Shown: in pieces, positions 5,334-6,966 of the stretch
Position numbering within the stretch: position 1 is the stretch's first letter
How the letters are laid out: the number at the start of each line of letters is the position of its first letter
Assembly: GCA_900543175.1 (NCBI GenBank)
Contig: UQQO01000112.1
Span: 1 to 6,966, forward strand
DNA from: an uncultured Fusobacterium sp.
Lineage (GTDB): Bacteria > Fusobacteriota > Fusobacteriia > Fusobacteriales > Fusobacteriaceae
Direction of reading: 5' to 3'
DNA length: 6,966 bases
Made by a program: the position numbers and the translations under genes
Notes under the pieces: generated by a model
Database searches by the model: none
The model's input: only the letters and a program-made list of their open reading frames with translations
What the model was told of the DNA's origin: nothing

Positions 5334-6692
5334 ATGATTTCCAGAGTGGAGATTCAAGAAACTAATAGAATGATAGCTGAAGAAAATCTTGATGTACGTA
5401 CTATAACTATGGGTATTAGTCTGATAGATTGTGCTGATCCAGATATAAATAAATTCAATGAAAATATATATAAAAAAATAACAACTTATGCTAAAGACTT
5501 AGTAAAAGTTGGAGATGAAATTGCAAAACATTTTGGAATACCAGTTGTAAACAAAAGAATATCTGTAACTCCTATTGCAATAGCAGCAGCAGGATGTAAA
5601 ACAGATTCTTATGTAAGTATTGCTAAAACTTTAGATAAAGCTGCTGAAGCTTGTGGAGTTAACTTTATAGGAGGTTTCTCTGCTCTTGTACAAAAAGGGT
5701 GTACTCCTTCTGATAGAATCCTTCTTGATTCTATCCCTGAAGCTCTTGCAGTAACAGAAAGAGTTTGTTCATCTGTTAATATAGGAACTTCAAGAAATGG
5801 TTTAAATATGAATGCAGTTAAAAAAATGGGAGAGATTATAAAAGAAACTGCTGAACTTACAAAGGATAGAGATAGTATCGGTTGTGCTAAATTTGTAGTG
5901 TTCTGTAACGCTGTTGAAGATAACCCATTTATGGCTGGAGCATTCCATGGTGTTGGGGAAGCTGACTGTGTAATTAACGTTGGAGTTAGTGGACCTGGAG
6001 TTGTTAAAAAAGCTCTTACAGAAGCTAGAGATGCTGATTTTGAAACTCTTTGTGAAGTAGTTAAGAAAACTGCATTTAAAATAACAAGAGTTGGACAATT
6101 AGTTGCTCAAGAAGCTTCAAAAAGATTAAATGTTCCTTTTGGAATTATAGATTTATCATTGGCACCTACTCCTGCTGTTGGAGATAGTATTGCAGAGATC
6201 TTCCAAGAGATGGGATTAGAACAAGCTGGAGCACCAGGAACAACTGCTGCACTTGCTATTCTTAATGACAATGTTAAAAAAGGTGGAGTTATGGCATCTT
6301 CATATGTTGGAGGACTAAGTGGAGCTTTCATACCTGTAAGTGAAGACCATGCTATGATTGAAGCTGCAGAATTAGGAGCACTTACATTAGAAAAACTTGA
6401 AGCTATGACTTGTGTATGTTCTGTTGGACTTGATATGATTGCTATCCCAGGAAATACATCAGCAGCAACTATTTCAGGAATTATAGCTGACGAAGCAGCA
6501 ATTGGAATGGTAAACAATAAAACAACTGCTGCTAGACTTATTCCAGTAGTTGGAAAAGATGTAGGAGATCAAGTTGAATTTGGTGGACTTTTAGGATATG
6601 CTCCAATAATGGCTGTTAATAAATTTAGTTGTGAAAAATTTGTTAACAGAGGTGGAAGAGTTCCAGCTCCTATCCATAGTTTTAAAAACTAA
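5334..6692 (+). CDS. PFL-like family protein (UPF0210/DUF711)
   Basis: The full-length 452-aa protein belongs to UPF0210 (DUF711), annotated 'PFL family' because solved members resemble the pyruvate formate-lyase barrel fold. No reaction is established. Visible motifs in order: [14 protein letters not shown] (23-36), [10 protein letters not shown] (113-122), [11 protein letters not shown] (214-224), [19 protein letters not shown] (271-289), [13 protein letters not shown] (300-312), [16 protein letters not shown] (323-338), [17 protein letters not shown] (360-376), [10 protein letters not shown] (417-426) and [12 protein letters not shown] (438-449). I do not see the canonical glycyl-radical motif RVxGY, and no activating enzyme is encoded nearby, so glycyl-radical chemistry is not supported. 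The protein is cytoplasmic, with no signal or membrane segment. It follows the ACT gene by 34 bp and is probably its functional partner. A strong terminator follows. Confidence 0.93.
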   Translation: MISRVEIQETNRMIAEENLDVRTITMGISLIDCADPDINKFNENIYKKITTYAKDLVKVGDEIAKHFGIPVVNKRISVTPIAIAAAGCKTDSYVSIAKTLDKAAEACGVNFIGGFSALVQKGCTPSDRILLDSIPEALAVTERVCSSVNIGTSRNGLNMNAVKKMGEIIKETAELTKDRDSIGCAKFVVFCNAVEDNPFMAGAFHGVGEADCVINVGVSGPGVVKKALTEARDADFETLCEVVKKTAFKITRVGQLVAQEASKRLNVPFGIIDLSLAPTPAVGDSIAEIFQEMGLEQAGAPGTTAALAILNDNVKKGGVMASSYVGGLSGAFIPVSEDHAMIEAAELGALTLEKLEAMTCVCSVGLDMIAIPGNTSAATISGIIADEAAIGMVNNKTTAARLIPVVGKDVGDQVEFGGLLGYAPIMAVNKFSCEKFVNRGGRVPAPIHSFKN

Positions 6693-6695
6693 TTT

Positions 6696-6714
6696 ATTAA
6701 AAAAGGTTTTTAAT
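6696..6714. repeat. 8-bp inverted repeat just after the UPF0210 stop
   Basis: ATTAAAAA and TTTTTAAT flank AGG. The right arm overlaps the first bases of the main terminator stem, so the two hairpins exclude each other. The left part, ATTAAAAAAGG, is repeated after the ACT gene stop at 5302-5312. Confidence 0.45.
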
Positions 6715-6749
6715 GCTGAAAAGAGAGTTTTCTCTTTTTGGCATTTTTT
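6712..6749 (+). terminator. Intrinsic terminator of the ACT-UPF0210 operon
   Basis: A 15-bp stem with two G-U wobbles (AATGCTGAAAAGAGA paired with TCTCTTTTTGGCATT) closes a four-base loop, GTTT, and runs into TTTTTT at 6744-6749. It starts 19 bases after the stop codon. Confidence 0.9.
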
Positions 6750-6795
6750 ATTTACTAAACTATAATTTATCTAGCTAAGCTAGGTTCTTTAATAT

Positions 6796-6834
6796 ATCGT
6801 TAGTTTTACAGCAAAGTTCCTTTGCATTAGCGAT
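6796..6834. repeat. Two-part hairpin
   Basis: An inner stem GCAAAG/CTTTGC (6811-6816, 6820-6825) has a TTC loop. An outer stem ATCGTTA/TAGCGAT (6796-6802, 6828-6834) contains one G-U pair in plus-strand RNA. An asymmetric internal loop separates them. There is no T tract after it, so it is not a simple terminator. It could be part of a structured RNA or a repeat element. Confidence 0.5.
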
Positions 6835-6836
6835 TA

Positions 6837-6925
6837 TTAGTCAAGTTTAGTTATCTCTATTTCTTTTAAATATCAGCTAAATTCCATGTCAAAGAATAAA
6901 GAGAGAGTAACACTCATCTGACTAA
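6837..6925. repeat. Nested imperfect palindrome
   Basis: The outer arms TTAGTCA (6837-6843) and TGACTAA (6919-6925) are perfect. Inside them GTTA-TCTCT (6850-6858) pairs with AGAGA-G-TAAC (6902-6911) with one bulged base, and CTTT (6863-6866) pairs with AAAG (6891-6894). The nesting of arms in the right order is more than expected from chance matches of single heptamers. Its right arm overlaps the terminal repeat by two bases. Confidence 0.4.
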
Positions 6926-6966
6926 AATTCCGAAACTCGACTTCGTCTCAAACACGTCGGAATTTT
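6924..6966. repeat. REP-like inverted repeat at the window edge
   Basis: AAAATTCCGA (6924-6933) and TCGGAATTTT (6957-6966) are perfect 10-bp inverted arms around 23 bases that contain a small GAC-TTC-GTC hairpin. The element is compact and symmetrical, unlike its surroundings in CG content, and ends exactly at the last base of the window. It resembles dispersed intergenic palindromes (REP type) or the folded ends of IS200/IS605 elements. As a terminator it would also function in either direction if T residues continue beyond the edge. Confidence 0.55.

Larger units (their letters stand above)
6750..6966. other. Gene-free right end rich in inverted repeats
   Basis: No credible coding region is seen in these 217 bases. 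They hold several inverted repeats: CTAGCTAAGCTAG at 6771-6783, a two-part hairpin at 6796-6834, a nested imperfect palindrome at 6837-6925, and the terminal repeat at 6924-6966. The higher GC and CG content of the last 45 bases contrasts with the rest of the window. Confidence 0.6.

Noticed and set aside
5802..6517. Two minus-strand open frames within the UPF0210 gene
   Set aside because: Both are mirror images of a conserved 452-aa gene, with biased Ser/Phe/Asn or Ala/Ser/Pro composition and no family resemblance.
5334..6692. True glycyl-radical enzyme
   Set aside because: The fold family is named after pyruvate formate-lyase, but no RVxGY radical motif is visible and no radical-SAM activase is encoded in the window.

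Overview
The window is about 70% A+T, with strong AGGAGG ribosome binding sites and short intergenic gaps. Its protein set (YifB/ComM, MntP, a DUF4438 protein, a CGGC-domain protein, and the UPF0237 ACT / UPF0210 PFL-like pair) points to an anaerobic Fusobacterium-type bacterium. A low-GC clostridial relative cannot be excluded from sequence alone. There is no phage, CRISPR, IS transposase, rRNA or tRNA signature.

Layout, left to right. 1-157 is a gene-free tail holding the terminator of the first minus-strand unit. 158-1622 is a minus-strand operon, mntP (manganese exporter, TTG start) followed by a LysR-type regulator, 16 bp apart. 1623-1785 is a divergent control region with two candidate promoters and a repeated near-palindrome. 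1786-3288 (plus) encodes the YifB/ComM AAA+ ATPase. 3289-3354 is a convergent bidirectional terminator. 3355-4221 (minus) encodes a DUF4438 protein. 4222-4475 is a second divergent control region with a perfect 15-bp inverted repeat, a TGTGAC-N6-GTTACA dyad and promoters pointing both ways. 4476-4904 (plus) encodes a small Cys-rich CGGC-domain protein. 5030-6692 (plus) is a two-gene operon with its own promoter: an 89-aa ACT-domain protein and a 452-aa UPF0210/DUF711 protein, closed by a strong terminator. 6750-6966 has no gene but is unusually rich in inverted repeats, and the last one ends exactly at the last base of the window.

How the genes may work together. Most units look like independent housekeeping or poorly characterised genes. 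mntP and the LysR gene share a transcript, so the regulator could govern manganese export or simply ride along. The ACT + UPF0210 pair is a recurrent two-gene module of unknown biochemistry: the ACT protein is a likely amino-acid-sensing partner of a PFL-fold enzyme. Nothing here is a clear new multi-gene system. The points most worth follow-up are the uncharacterised ACT/PFL-like module, the dyad-rich DUF4438/CGGC control region, and the structured repeat-like right end.
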